From the NCBI GenBank assembly GCA_000708835.1, contig DF237024.1:116227-180226 (forward strand): a DNA stretch of 64,000 bases, read 5' to 3'. Position numbers and translations under genes: made by a program. Each line of letters begins with the position of its first letter. Position 1 is the first letter of the stretch. This stretch comes from Klebsormidium nitens. Taxonomy: Eukaryota; Streptophyta; Klebsormidiophyceae; Klebsormidiales; Klebsormidiaceae. Below are positions 34,101 to 44,872 of the stretch, piece after piece. The notes under the pieces are model-generated. The model was not told where the DNA came from. It saw only the letters and a list, made by a program, of their open reading frames with translations, and did not search any database.

Positions 34101-37100
34101 ATGTAGCGTCTTCGAACCAAGAGGACATCTGTGCTAGAAAATATATTTTACTGGCCACTTTAGCATGAAGCCATCTTCTCGAGCATCGTCTTTGCCCTTA
34201 GGTAAGCGTCTAAGAGAACTGACAATTGGGTACCGGAAGAGCTGATAACAGGAGAAACGACGATGGTCTCTAGTCACCCCTTCACCATCAGAACTCCAGT
34301 TCTCAAACTTTCAGGTTCACTCTGGAACAGATTTCTCCAAAGAATGACAGCAGAGTACTTTTAATAACTCTGTCCTTTGATTTTGCCAAATCTGGTAAAT
34401 CGCGAAGAGCCCACGGGGCAGTCGTCAGCAGATGCCCTAAAGAGCAGCTGAGGCAATTCGATCGGAAAAGATCCATGAAAGCAGTGGACCATTTTTGCTG
34501 GACAAGGAACTGGTGGGCCGCTTCTGGACGCGGTAAATTTTGGGGGGTCGCTTGGATACTACGCCTAGGAAGAACCAGAGTTTGGAGAGCTGTTGCAGGA
34601 TCTAAGTGAGGGCTCCATGAAAACGCCCTTCACTCTTCAGGTGAAAGAAGGCATCCGTGACGAGAGAGGTGACCTGGCCTGTCCAGACCAATCGAAACCG
34701 TATTCATTGCCTCCGAACCTCTTCAAGTACGGACAATGCCACAGATGTATCTCCTTACCATCGAGAGCGTGCAGCAACGGTGTTCTAATGCTTGTCCCTG
34801 ACGTGAGCGAGCGAAGCAAGGTAAGCGGACTAGCGAAAAGGTGTCTAGAGAGGAACTTGATCCGGCACAGCTAACACGGATCCGCAGTGACTTTATCCAA
34901 TGAATGCACAGGTTTTGATCTCTTACACGCATAAAAAAAAAGCGAATGGAAGTGTCGGTTGAAGCCGGTGGAGGGGGCGGCCGATCCAAAACGTTTTGGC
35001 CATATTCTCGCTTCTTCAAGCCGTTCAGGATCTGTCCGACTACCACTCCGAAAGGACAATCGATGTTGCAGTAAGCAGGACCTGCTTGACCTGATTCCTT
35101 CAGGCGTCTTCGACCAGAATTGGCTCGATCAATGACGTCACTCAGGGCGATAATTTCGGGCGGCAACGGATTTCGGACTGCAAATCTACGCCGCATACGC
35201 GACTCTATGTCTTGGACTTGCCACTTTTCTAACAACGTTCTCGTCCGCATCCAAAGCATCCTTAGACGAGAAGAATGCTGGCCCATAGAGACCAGCACCA
35301 GACGGTCAAGTCATCGCCCCAAAGAGAGCTTTAAACGGTACTTCAAGACAAGCTTCTTCCTGCATGATTCAGGTTTAGGATGCGTGAACCTTTAGAGTGA
35401 GCAACAAGTCCAGCGCCGTTCCAGGTCGAAGTCACCTAGCTCTAGCCCTAGCGATCGATTATGCTGCACTTCTGGGAAAGCTTTGCGGGTAAGACAAGTT
35501 GCTCTTAAAGCAGACAGTGACCGTACCCCTTCAATTCTTCTTGTCGCAAAAGATGAATGACCGGCAATCAACGGTCAAATCGTTCACAAAATCTCATGGG
35601 GAGGCCCACTTCGATGAGTCCGGTTGTGCAACTAAGCGTCATTCTCTCAGCGCTTTATAGTCAGACGGCTCGTCCACTTCATTACGGTTGGAGACATGCA
35701 ACAAGACGCTACAGAGAATCAAAGTCAGTAGTTCGTAATACACAAGCAAAATAAAACAGGCGGGCCTTGATGTGCCCCTAAAACTCATTGAATCCCCTGG
35801 AAAGCTCGTCCCCTAGAAACAGAAGCAAACTGAAACAGGCGAGCCAAAGAGGCCCTCGCAGCGACTTATCAAGGAGAAGCGCTTTCCTCATCAGATTGCT
35901 AAAGCGGTACGAAAGATGACCAGCGCAAGTGGCACTCAAGCGACCAAGTTCGAATAAGGAACCCTTGCGTCCCGTTCCTTATAGGCCACAGCGCAATTAG
36001 ATGCGACCCAAGTAGACGTGATTGAGCAGAAATACTATGAGTCGTAGCTTCGAGCGACTGACTACAAGCATGCTTGCTCTTTTGATCCAAACAGATAATG
36101 AGGATATACTGACAAAGATTTACTCTGATACGATTGCTGCACAGTGCATTGAAGCACCTGTTTAGATCCCTCGGTTCCAAAGTCTAGATCTCAAATATTC
36201 CGAGAACCGTCCCTTTATCCAATTTGTTTTTGCTCTACTATCGAGTCGGATTTAAAAAAACAATGTGGTTGAGACTGAGGAGGCAAGACCGCCTTGGCAT
36301 GAAATTGCGCACTTACAGAAGAGACGGGATTACGTTGTAAGATAAGAGCTATGCAACAGCTGCCGTTCTTTTGCAACTGCAAAATGCACTACCTGGCCCT
36401 GGGAAACCCGTTCGAGCAGACTGACGCGACAAAAAAATTTCTGCTGACCATGATGTAGCATCTGGGGCAAAATCTCAGAAATGATTGGCCGTGAATCTTT
36501 CCAGGCAGATACACAAGCACAAGTCCACCTTTGAGTAGAACGTGACTGACCCCTGCGTTCGTAAGCTCGAGCGGATTGTTCGTTGATTTGAGAGCCAGTA
36601 CCCTTTATCCAAGCCGCGTGCCATTACCCAAACATACAAAAGAATGCGGGCCCGAAAGGCGCAAAACACGAGACTAGTGGGCGGTTTGCAAGTTGGAATT
36701 GACCCTAAGGAGTTTCAGACCTGGCATCGTGAGACTTTTGAGGGCTCAGCGTATCCTATCATCCTATGCTGCTCAGAAAAGGGGTCTGATTCGTGGCTCA
36801 GCAGTCATTCATTCCATCTCTGGCCCTTCGACCAGATATGACGCTTCCTTGTCAAAACCTCCGCACAACTTTGTTTTCAGGGTGAGCAGAAAGTTGTTCT
36901 TTTTCATCTCCAACGATGAGATCTTAGAGGTATAGGAAATGTCCTTCAGAAGCAAGAAATTACTTGCTGGAAGATCTTCAAACTTCAGAAGTTTTATATA
37001 GTATAATCTCGGCCCTTGCGTTTCAGACCGCATAAAACAGTCGGTCGCGGCTCACTGAGGCTAAAGACTGAATGGAGGTCAATACTCGTTCTACTACCAT

Positions 37101-40100
37101 CAAGTTCGTGACATAAAGAAGAATTCTGGCAGACAAAACCGAGTCGGTCACACTTCCAGAAGAGAATCAAAGAGTCGCAAGTCCTTTTTTCCAGGTTGTC
37201 TTGCAGCCAGGCCACTACGAGGGAAGAAGCTCTTTGTAGCAAAGGTATTCGGGATGAAGATCCATCCGATTGGTGACAGCGCACCTGACTAACAAACGAA
37301 GGCCTCCCATATTAGACGCCACTTTTCTGGCCCGCCTAAAAGGCCGTCTTGGTGATCGGTCCTTGGCCTGATAAATGCTTACAGCTTTTCCTCAGACGCT
37401 CCATAAGTGGACGAAAATGGTTGTTTTGAGGTAAACTGGACGAAGCAGGTCAGATTACCACTCGGCTGGACTATCCTCATATAGAAAATGTCACTCCTCG
37501 AGTCAGCAGAATTTTAAGGCGAGAGAGCAAAGACTCCCACATAAATGCTTTGCATCCTCCGTGGGACAAGTAACTCGGGGTTCACTAGTACCGAGGCTTT
37601 TGAGAATTGACAGATTGCTTTCGAAGATGTTACGAAGTGATGCTTGTCGCTGCATCACATTGGCAGCACCTTTCGCCCAGCTACGAAGTTGGTAAAGCGC
37701 GGAACGTGGTTCAGGTGCTCTTTTAGCAAAACTCCCCAACATCCTACTAAATGGATCCGATAAAGCATGCAGTCCACATACTCTACGAAGTCTTATTCGG
37801 GAGACATCTCATGTCTGGTTGACGCCGAACATGCTCGGGCACCTTAAACTCGCACCAAAGATGTTGCACGGCCAATCAGTAATTTGTTAGGTGCAAAATC
37901 TACGAAAAGTGGACGCTATACCATACTCCCCGCCTTTGGGGTGGCTATCGAACACCCCATCGAAAACAACATGTTGCCCCTGCGTTTGAGAGGCCCGGGA
38001 CATGGCTAGGCATCGAGGACCCACCTGCGTATAGTGCACCATAAAGCCCCCGACCCGGTCGCATCGCTCCGGGTCACTCGCGTGCAGCCGCACCAGCTCA
38101 TTCGCACAGCCCTCCAAGTAGCCGTACCTAGAGAAAGAGGATTCGAAATAATCAGCCCAACTTTTACTATGTAATATGAAAAGAAGTCGTGCTTCATTAG
38201 CATATGATTCATAGAAAAAGATCTTGAAGTCTTAACTACACTTACAGCCTACCGCAAAGAGACACCGTGCAGCCAGAGAGTTCACCAACAGTGGCCGTGA
38301 TTCCAATTGGCCCAGACTTACACAAAAAGACGCCTTGAAAGTGAGACCGACTTTATCATACGAGTAGATCCGTGACTTATCAGCCCGACTCATATCACTG
38401 CCCGCCTTTGAGCACTCAATTGTGACGTCTTTGAGTATGACGAACAAGCAACGGAAGCCATCAGGTTTGAATACAAGGGATACTTGGGGGAACTGCCGGT
38501 TACGTCTCGACACGATACTCTCAGGAACAGTGGTCTTTCGGGCATTATGTCAAACATGGGAAAGCGGGCTGTATAAATGAGTCCTCAAGGCGGCTGCATG
38601 AGGTTCTTAGCGTGGAAAGCAGACGCGTTCTCTTGTGGGCGACATTTCGAAGAGAGAAGCTGACGACATTTTGAACAGAGAAGCTGACGACATTCCAATG
38701 CAGAAGCTGACCATATTTCGAACACAGAAGCCGCGCGCCAGTACTGCAATGGCCGAATAGAGCGCGAAGAAAATGGTTTCAACAGAACGTGGCACGCCAC
38801 GAGAAATCCGTGTTTATCCTGCAGCAAAAACAAAGACAAGCCGGCCGGTCGAACCAGCTTTGCGAACGCTCAACCCTGCGCTGTTTTAGAGCCTTTTCTG
38901 ACACGTCTGGCGGCCAGACGATAGTCAAGTCCTTTCGAGAATACAAAGCATAAAAGGGTGCTTGTCAGAGATCACCGTCGGTCTCCTGAGGTACGTACCT
39001 GGCGGAGACCGGGGTCCCAGGAGCGGCGCCGAGCTCCCAGGGCAGGACGGGCGTCCGCAGAATCATGTCCGCGTCCAGGATGACGACATAATCGGCTGTA
39101 ACGTCAGCGTGCGTCAGCCAGTGCAGGATGGAGAGCGGCTTGTTGATGGCCGGGTACCTGGATGAAGGAAAGACGTGCGGTGATCTACTTCAGGGTCTCA
39201 ATTTCAAACCGCAAAGGAGTCGACGAAAGCTGATTATATAGCTTTTTCAGCGCAAGTGGGCTTCAGGGACGGCCTTCGATGATGAACGGGTCGAATGCGG
39301 AAGTCGCTATCAGTCATTCTTTGCTGCGTCCTCTGCCAATAAAATGACCGAAGTCACTCGAAACGGCCACCACGAGAAACACAAATCGAATTCTCTCCTC
39401 TTGTCCGAACTACTCTCGAACAAAAGGGAACGGAATAAAACTGCACTTCACCAAAACCCTTCGAACTGTATCACAAGCTGGCGGGCTGCATCTGGAAATC
39501 TGCAGGCGACCATCAGCACGGTCGCAGAGCGTATTCTGTCGCCGTTCCGCAGGAGAAGCAGGATACTTGCCCGTCATCTCGGCAGCGAAACCTCAGCACA
39601 GACTGAACGAACGTCTATCTTACCAGTCCCCCGTTTTCGGGTGCCTGCTCCACGACGGCACCACGAACGTCGGCGCCAGGTCCATGCCCCGGTACGTACC
39701 GAGGTCTTTCGGGTTGCAGCTGAGCAGCCGGGTGAGCGGACCGGGCTGGCCGCTCGTGCGGAAACTGTGTTCCAGAGCCACGGTCTGCAGGGAAGGAGCA
39801 AATCCATTCTCTCTTTTGGAATATCTTTGACGCCTCTCGTGAAGCCTTCTCACTCTTTTCGTTTCGTTTCCGCTCATCGAAGCAGCCGGGTGAGCGTCGC
39901 GGGCTGCCCTCTCGCGCGGAAACTGTGCTTCAGAGCCACGGTCTGCAGAAAAGAAAGAAACGGAAGTGATGCCGTTAATTTTACCTGCACGATCTCCCGT
40001 TTCGTGATTTGTAACGCTGTTTCTGCTCTAATGTCCTACCCTCTGGAAACATTTTTTCTCAGATTTTCATTTTCAGCACCTCCCTCAAAATCCGATGGGT

Positions 40101-41068
40101 CGTCCCAGCGTTGACGAAGTTTCCATGCGAAGAAGGCAGACCTGGGCACCGGTGACACCAACCGTACCGACACAGACGGGGAATGACGTTCTATTTGCAG
40201 TCTTTCTTGTTAGAAGTATTTGCGCACTGCCACTCGGGCCACACTGGCGCCAGTGTGGCCCGAGTGGCAGTGCGCAAATACTTCTAACATTTCTGAGCGT
40301 TGGCCCAGCCAAACCTGATCAACACGAAAGTTCCCGTTCGAACTGAAAAAGATACATCCGCAAAGTAGGATCCGTGCGGAAATTTGATCAGTATGCGCCC
40401 TCGGAAGTAGCGCTCTGATTGCCGAATCTGTGGCGCCAACGGGGCAAACGAGCGCGCGGCCGCGACGTACTCTTCGCAAGCCTTGCGAGCGCACTATGAC
40501 TCCCTTTCCATATTCCTGTTGCAAGGTTCTGTGTCCAAAAGTCGAGGGGTTCAACCGTGAAAAGTCTTTCGTTGTATATGGCTAGCACAATCTCGTTTAC
40601 GCAAGCCATGCTGGCTCCTTGTCCCACATCGTTTGGAGAGCGAAAAACAGAGAAACCGGAAAGAGAAGCCGCACGGAAGGCGTTCTGAACGCGCATCCAT
40701 TTCTGAGCGCAGCGTCCCCCACTTGCTTAGCAAAGCAATAAATGCTCTTTCTGCGCTAATCTTTGATACGAGGCATCTATCGTTCTGAAATTGCTCCTGA
40801 CGCCTTCGTGAAAAGCCAAGACCACGTCCAAATCGCTACGTTCTAGCAAGCACGTCGATGCACACCGCACGCATCAGAGCGCTTCAGAAGCTTCGGGAAC
40901 CCTTTCAGAGTGCCTCTTCACCTGCCAGTCAAAATAGTCGTTGCACTCAGCGCTGAAGACAGTGTGAATACTCGGCGGCGACGGCTCCTCTTTCCTCAGC
41001 GGCCGCCCCTCCACGCTCGCGTGCGGAAGCGCCCAAAGCAGGACCAATACGGTGAAGACGCGTGGCAT
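31170..41068 (-). CDS. SERGT1: Peptidyl-serine alpha-galactosyltransferase-like protein (SERGT/SGT1 type), 7 exons, 513 aa
   Basis: In plants and green algae these enzymes galactosylate serine residues of hydroxyproline-rich wall glycoproteins in the secretory pathway. Exons (minus): 41068-40922, 39784-39624, 39157-38999, 38127-38025, 33255-33115, 32429-32314, 31884-31170. Phases agree; total 1542 nt. Residues 1-21 form a signal peptide. Family motifs in order: CNDYFDWQ, SFRTSGQPGPLTRLLSC, SRHPKTGDWYPAINKPLS, YVVILDADMILR (DAD at about 131-133, the putative metal and sugar-nucleotide site), PWELGAA, YGYLEGCANELV, LAPLWLSKTEEMR, YGQGWISEMYGYAFGA, GPKILHYGLPYGVGSW and CRVFPEPPNP. The C-terminal third is low-complexity and ends in one membrane segment at about 459-479 plus a basic tail. 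I recall this signal-peptide-plus-C-terminal-anchor layout from the family, but I infer the orientation. Intron 4 is 4.77 kb. Exons 2 and 5 each have a decayed partial copy in the adjacent upstream intron. Confidence 0.92.
33256..38024 (-). other. 4.77-kb intron 4 of the SERGT-like gene
   Basis: The exons on either side (38127-38025 and 33255-33115) join without missing residues relative to the family, so no exon is hidden here. Most of the intron holds no recognisable feature. Near its 3' end it contains a partial copy of exon 5. Its size against the other introns (0.4-1.1 kb) suggests an insertion, but I found no clear terminal repeats or transposase. Confidence 0.7.
33388..33448 (-). repeat. 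Decayed copy of the acceptor edge of SERGT exon 5
   Basis: About 60 bp repeat the start of exon 5 plus its acceptor (minus-strand reading cgcgcaggacttgcgcaagc). The copy lies about 190 bp upstream of the real exon on the minus strand. It lacks roughly 12 bp of the coding part, so the frame is broken (DLRKLA followed by a shifted read). Confidence 0.87.
39889..39948 (-). repeat. Decayed copy of the acceptor edge of SERGT exon 2
   Basis: The acceptor ctgcag and the first 18 codons of exon 2 are repeated 158 bp upstream on the minus strand. The ghost reads TVALKHSFRARGQPATLTRL against TVALEHSFRTSGQPGPLTRL in the real exon. Similarity stops beyond this short block, so the ghost exon has no usable donor. 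Confidence 0.88.
40208..40289. repeat. Perfect 82-bp palindrome without spacer, in SERGT intron 1
   Basis: Two 41-bp arms are exact reverse complements meeting at tggc|gcca (centre 40248/40249). The arms start tgttagaagtatttgcg and contain actgccactcgggccac. The base pairs just outside do not match, so the palindrome has sharp ends. A zero-loop palindrome of this length could form a hairpin or cruciform. Confidence 0.97.
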
Positions 41069-44000
41069 CGTTTACTGCTTCCGTTTCACGAGGGGCCAAG
41101 GTGATGCAAATGCAGAGGATGAAAGCCGGTCACCTGCGGATGACACTGTTGCTGACGTCATACTTGATTGGGATGAAAGAGCTGCTATCAAAGCCTTTGC
41201 AGGATCCATGGCGTCTGCTACGGCCCCACAGTGGGGCCAAAAGGCAGCAACCGACTCATACCAAAGTTTCAGCACACTTTGCTAACTCCGAAGAGAGAAG
41301 GAGTTGGTAGAAAAAGTACGTTAACTTTTGAATATGCACTGCTAGACTCTTACGAATCGTGAGTGGGGTTATATAATGAAACCGTTCAACGGACATTGCT
41401 CTTCGACTGAAGTTTTTTGATGATTTCTCGGACTGTCTGAATCCTGAATACTCCCACCAAGTTTGAGGTTTGCAAACGGGCTACTTTGGCTCCTTGAGGA
41501 GCTTGTGCGTTCATCCTGGCAATCGCTCAAATGTACAGCTCTTATGTACAGCTCTTCGATCTCTCATTCAATGCACCTGAATATATGCACGGCTGTAATC
41601 AAGGGAATCAGCTGCGCCAGCCTCGATCCTTCTAGGTTTCTATACCGACACAATTGCCTTCTTTTGTCCAAAGTTCGGTTTTGCAGCGTTGCTTTCTATG
41701 CGACTCAGTCTTTTAAAAGCGCAGACTAACCCTCAGCGTTTTCGATCGGCAGATAGAACGAGAAAAAGCCGCATTCTAATGATAAAGTTAGTGGACCTCA
41801 GATGCTGCGACAAGTCTCAAAAAGGGGTCTCTCTTTGATGGTCGCTCACCTTGGATCAATGGATTCTAAGCGGTGGCCTGCCTGCCAGATTATCCTTTGA
41901 GATATGGAGCAGCTCGCTTTGTTAGCCACAGCCAGTGTCCTCCTATCCTCAATATGACTTCATGCTTTCCTCTTGCAGGAGTCTTGTTGCCTCTATCTGT
42001 GCCTCTCTCTTATCTTTGATTGCCTCGCAAAGCACTTTTGATTCGGAGCTTTTCACAGCTCTGCTAAGCAACGATTCTGGACGTGTCCAAGGTTCAAAGC
42101 TTTCAACTGTGGCAATTCACCCGTTCTCATAGCCCTGTCATGCAAGACCTTAGGCAACGCTTCTTTTACTTGCATGCCTTGTAAGGACCCCTCGAGCATA
42201 TGCTGGCTTGGTGCCTGTTCGACGTACAGAACAGAATCAACCTGCGAGCAGCTTCGTGTAACTTGTCATGAACGCACGGGCGCATCGAAGAACGACAGCT
42301 CCTGCAGCTCCAGAGGGTTGCAATCAAGGCTTTCTAAACACATTAAGAGAGGTTCAAACAGCAGGCTCGCTTCGTGGCGGCCAGCACGAGGCCGGCGCTA
42401 TAGTGCCTAGCTTAGACCATTGCTCTGTCTGTATGATCCTACGTTTTCTGATTACAATACGGTCTTGTCCAACGGACTGCTGATGCTTCGATGTTCTTTT
42501 GTTTTGGATTGTAGACTTGATTATGATGATGTCGTCAAGAGGGCGGCCTCATGCAGCACAATTCACATCTGTTCGTCAAACTCCGTCAAACCAACTCCTG
42601 CGACGTTCGGCTCTTAGTACCCTCGGATCTAGCGTTGCATCAAAGCAGCATAAAAAGGTTCATGATGATCAACTGCAGTGTCAGAAGCCTGTTCGTTGTG
42701 TTTGAGTAGAATGCAAGGGCCTGGCAGTTTTGCGCAGCTAGCCACTGCTTGCCACTGCTGTGCATGGTCGAATTGGTTGCTTGACCTTTTTTATTTTGAC
42801 ACACATATTCTAGCGCTATATCCTTTCACTCTTTCTGATGTCGAAACATCATATGATACTTGAGTGTAAGAATATACCAAAGAATTAGATGCGCGACGTT
42901 CAGGAACCACTACTTAGCAGAAAGAGAACTAGGGCGGCGAGTTTCCAAGATGGCAGGCTCAGTCAGAGAGTTTCGAAAGACGACGGTCAAGTTCCTAACT
43001 TTTGAAACATCAGACGACACCTTTTGAGCTCTGGATAACTATTCCTAACCGTCGATGCCATAGCATCTTGAACGAGTGGCGCCGATGCTGGGGAAAGTTC
43101 CAAGGATCTTGCAGTACAGAATTACGCAGGCGGCACACCAGAAATCAATTCGCGAAACGTCAGCTACTTGGTAGTACCGTAGAGCTCTAGCTCTGCGCTT
43201 TTGGCATTGGCATCATTGAATTGGGGGGAAGGAGGTCGGTGGAATAGCATGACCTTCCGATTCGAGGTTGGCCTCCGCTTTCCGGAGAAGGTTAACTGTT
43301 TCGCATAAGAGGGCATGCAGCGGGTCATGCACGTGTCTCGATCAATATGACGGTGATCACCGTTTGGTAGACAAAAGTGAGCGCACTGATTGGCATTGCA
43401 TATATGCAGCATTTTGGAACACTCTTAACATAAATTATGTTGTCCCCGAATTTCAATGCTTCAGACTTGGTCAAAGAGTCCGGTTCAGCATGGGTAGCGT
43501 CCAATTAGCCGTAGCGTGAATGAATACAGCAGGTCCCATATGATGATCAAATGGACCCCCTAAAAACCATATCACCAATTACTGCGCAACAATAATTCTG
43601 GCCCCCAACCTGGCTACCGATAGGCTTAAGCTAATGCGAGTTGACACCAGGTGCGGTTTGTCATGACAATCAAACAAGCTTTTGAAAACCTGAAGTCATG
43701 CTTAGCAGCTGTGTATATGCGACCAGGAGCCTGGAGGATCTCTGACCTTGAAGACGAGCAATATACCTATCTTTTGATCATTCGAACCCGGCTCATCAAC
43801 TACACGGTACAATAAAAGCGTCCTGCTCGACGGTAGGGTCCTGGCAGCTTTGATCGTGCGTGCTTTTTACTGCTCTGGAGTATTGCGGCCGCTTGCTAGT
43901 GCAGGCTCTAGCTGATGTAGGCAAATCATCTTCTGGTGACACCGTATATTCAACTTGATGCTCTTGAACTTGATATTGGCGCTAGACTGCCGGTGGTAAG

Positions 44001-44872
44001 TGCTTACAAAAAAAACCGTTCGTAATACAGCTTGGCTGCGTGTAGGGCGCGCTTCCTTTTCCCTCGGGCGCTCCGCTTGCTAATCTCACCGTCCCGCTGT
44101 AGCCAGGCCCGTCTAGACTGAAGCGAGCTTTGTAAGCTTATGAAAACCCCACAAGATCTCTGCTCCACTCAAAAGTAAAGCTAGCTCAGAACTCCTTTCC
44201 TAAACTTCCTTACGGCATCAAACTTTACAAACGCGGGCCAACAGCAATAAGTACGGGAGGTGAGGACCGGCGACAATTGGAGGAGACCACCAGTCCGGAT
44301 GTGCCATTCTACGCTTTCTGGTCGCCTGATTTAGAGGGAGGCTCGTCCTCCTGCTTAGACGAGAGACAGACTTTCCGTCAGTCGATTTGATGAGGGAAGC
44401 GGCGAATCTCTTCGGATCGGGCGAACAAATAGCTGAACAGGATAAGTATTTAGTCGGAGGCGCCAGATAGAAGAGAAAGGGAATGAACGCAGAGTGAACT
44501 TGTTTGGGCACTCATGGCTGCTGACCTGACGGCTCAATCGAGGGGCTGCGGAACAAACAATTACAGAAGCAATACTGTGATTGGTTGTTATTGCTTATTA
44601 GAACATGTCACCCAAACAAAGAAAAATTGTCGGAGGGTGAGAAGGGGGCACGGACCAGGCTTCCTACAAATGATCGGAACGAAACAGGCAACTATGTGCG
44701 ATTGGTGCTGAAAAGCAAAAGGTCTAGTTTCTCCAATAACCGCGTGTTTTCGTTCCGCTGGCTGCTCTGACCCGCAAAACAATCTGCGCAACAAGGCTGA
44801 GCAGCCGTTCGGTTCGCATCTGGTAAACTGCCCACTAGCCAGGAGACATGACTTTGCTCCATACGAGCGAGG
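41069..44872. other. Long region without recognised genes
   Basis: This 3.8-kb stretch lies between the SERGT start and the 3' end of the minus-strand gene at 44.9-48.9 kb. I saw only short frames with no splice-phase support or family resemblance. It may hold further 3' exons of the latter gene that I cannot identify. Confidence 0.5.

Noticed and set aside
34723-35298. 191-codon minus-strand frame in SERGT intron 4
   Set aside because: No family resemblance, no splice context and ordinary intron composition. Kept only as a note under the large intron.
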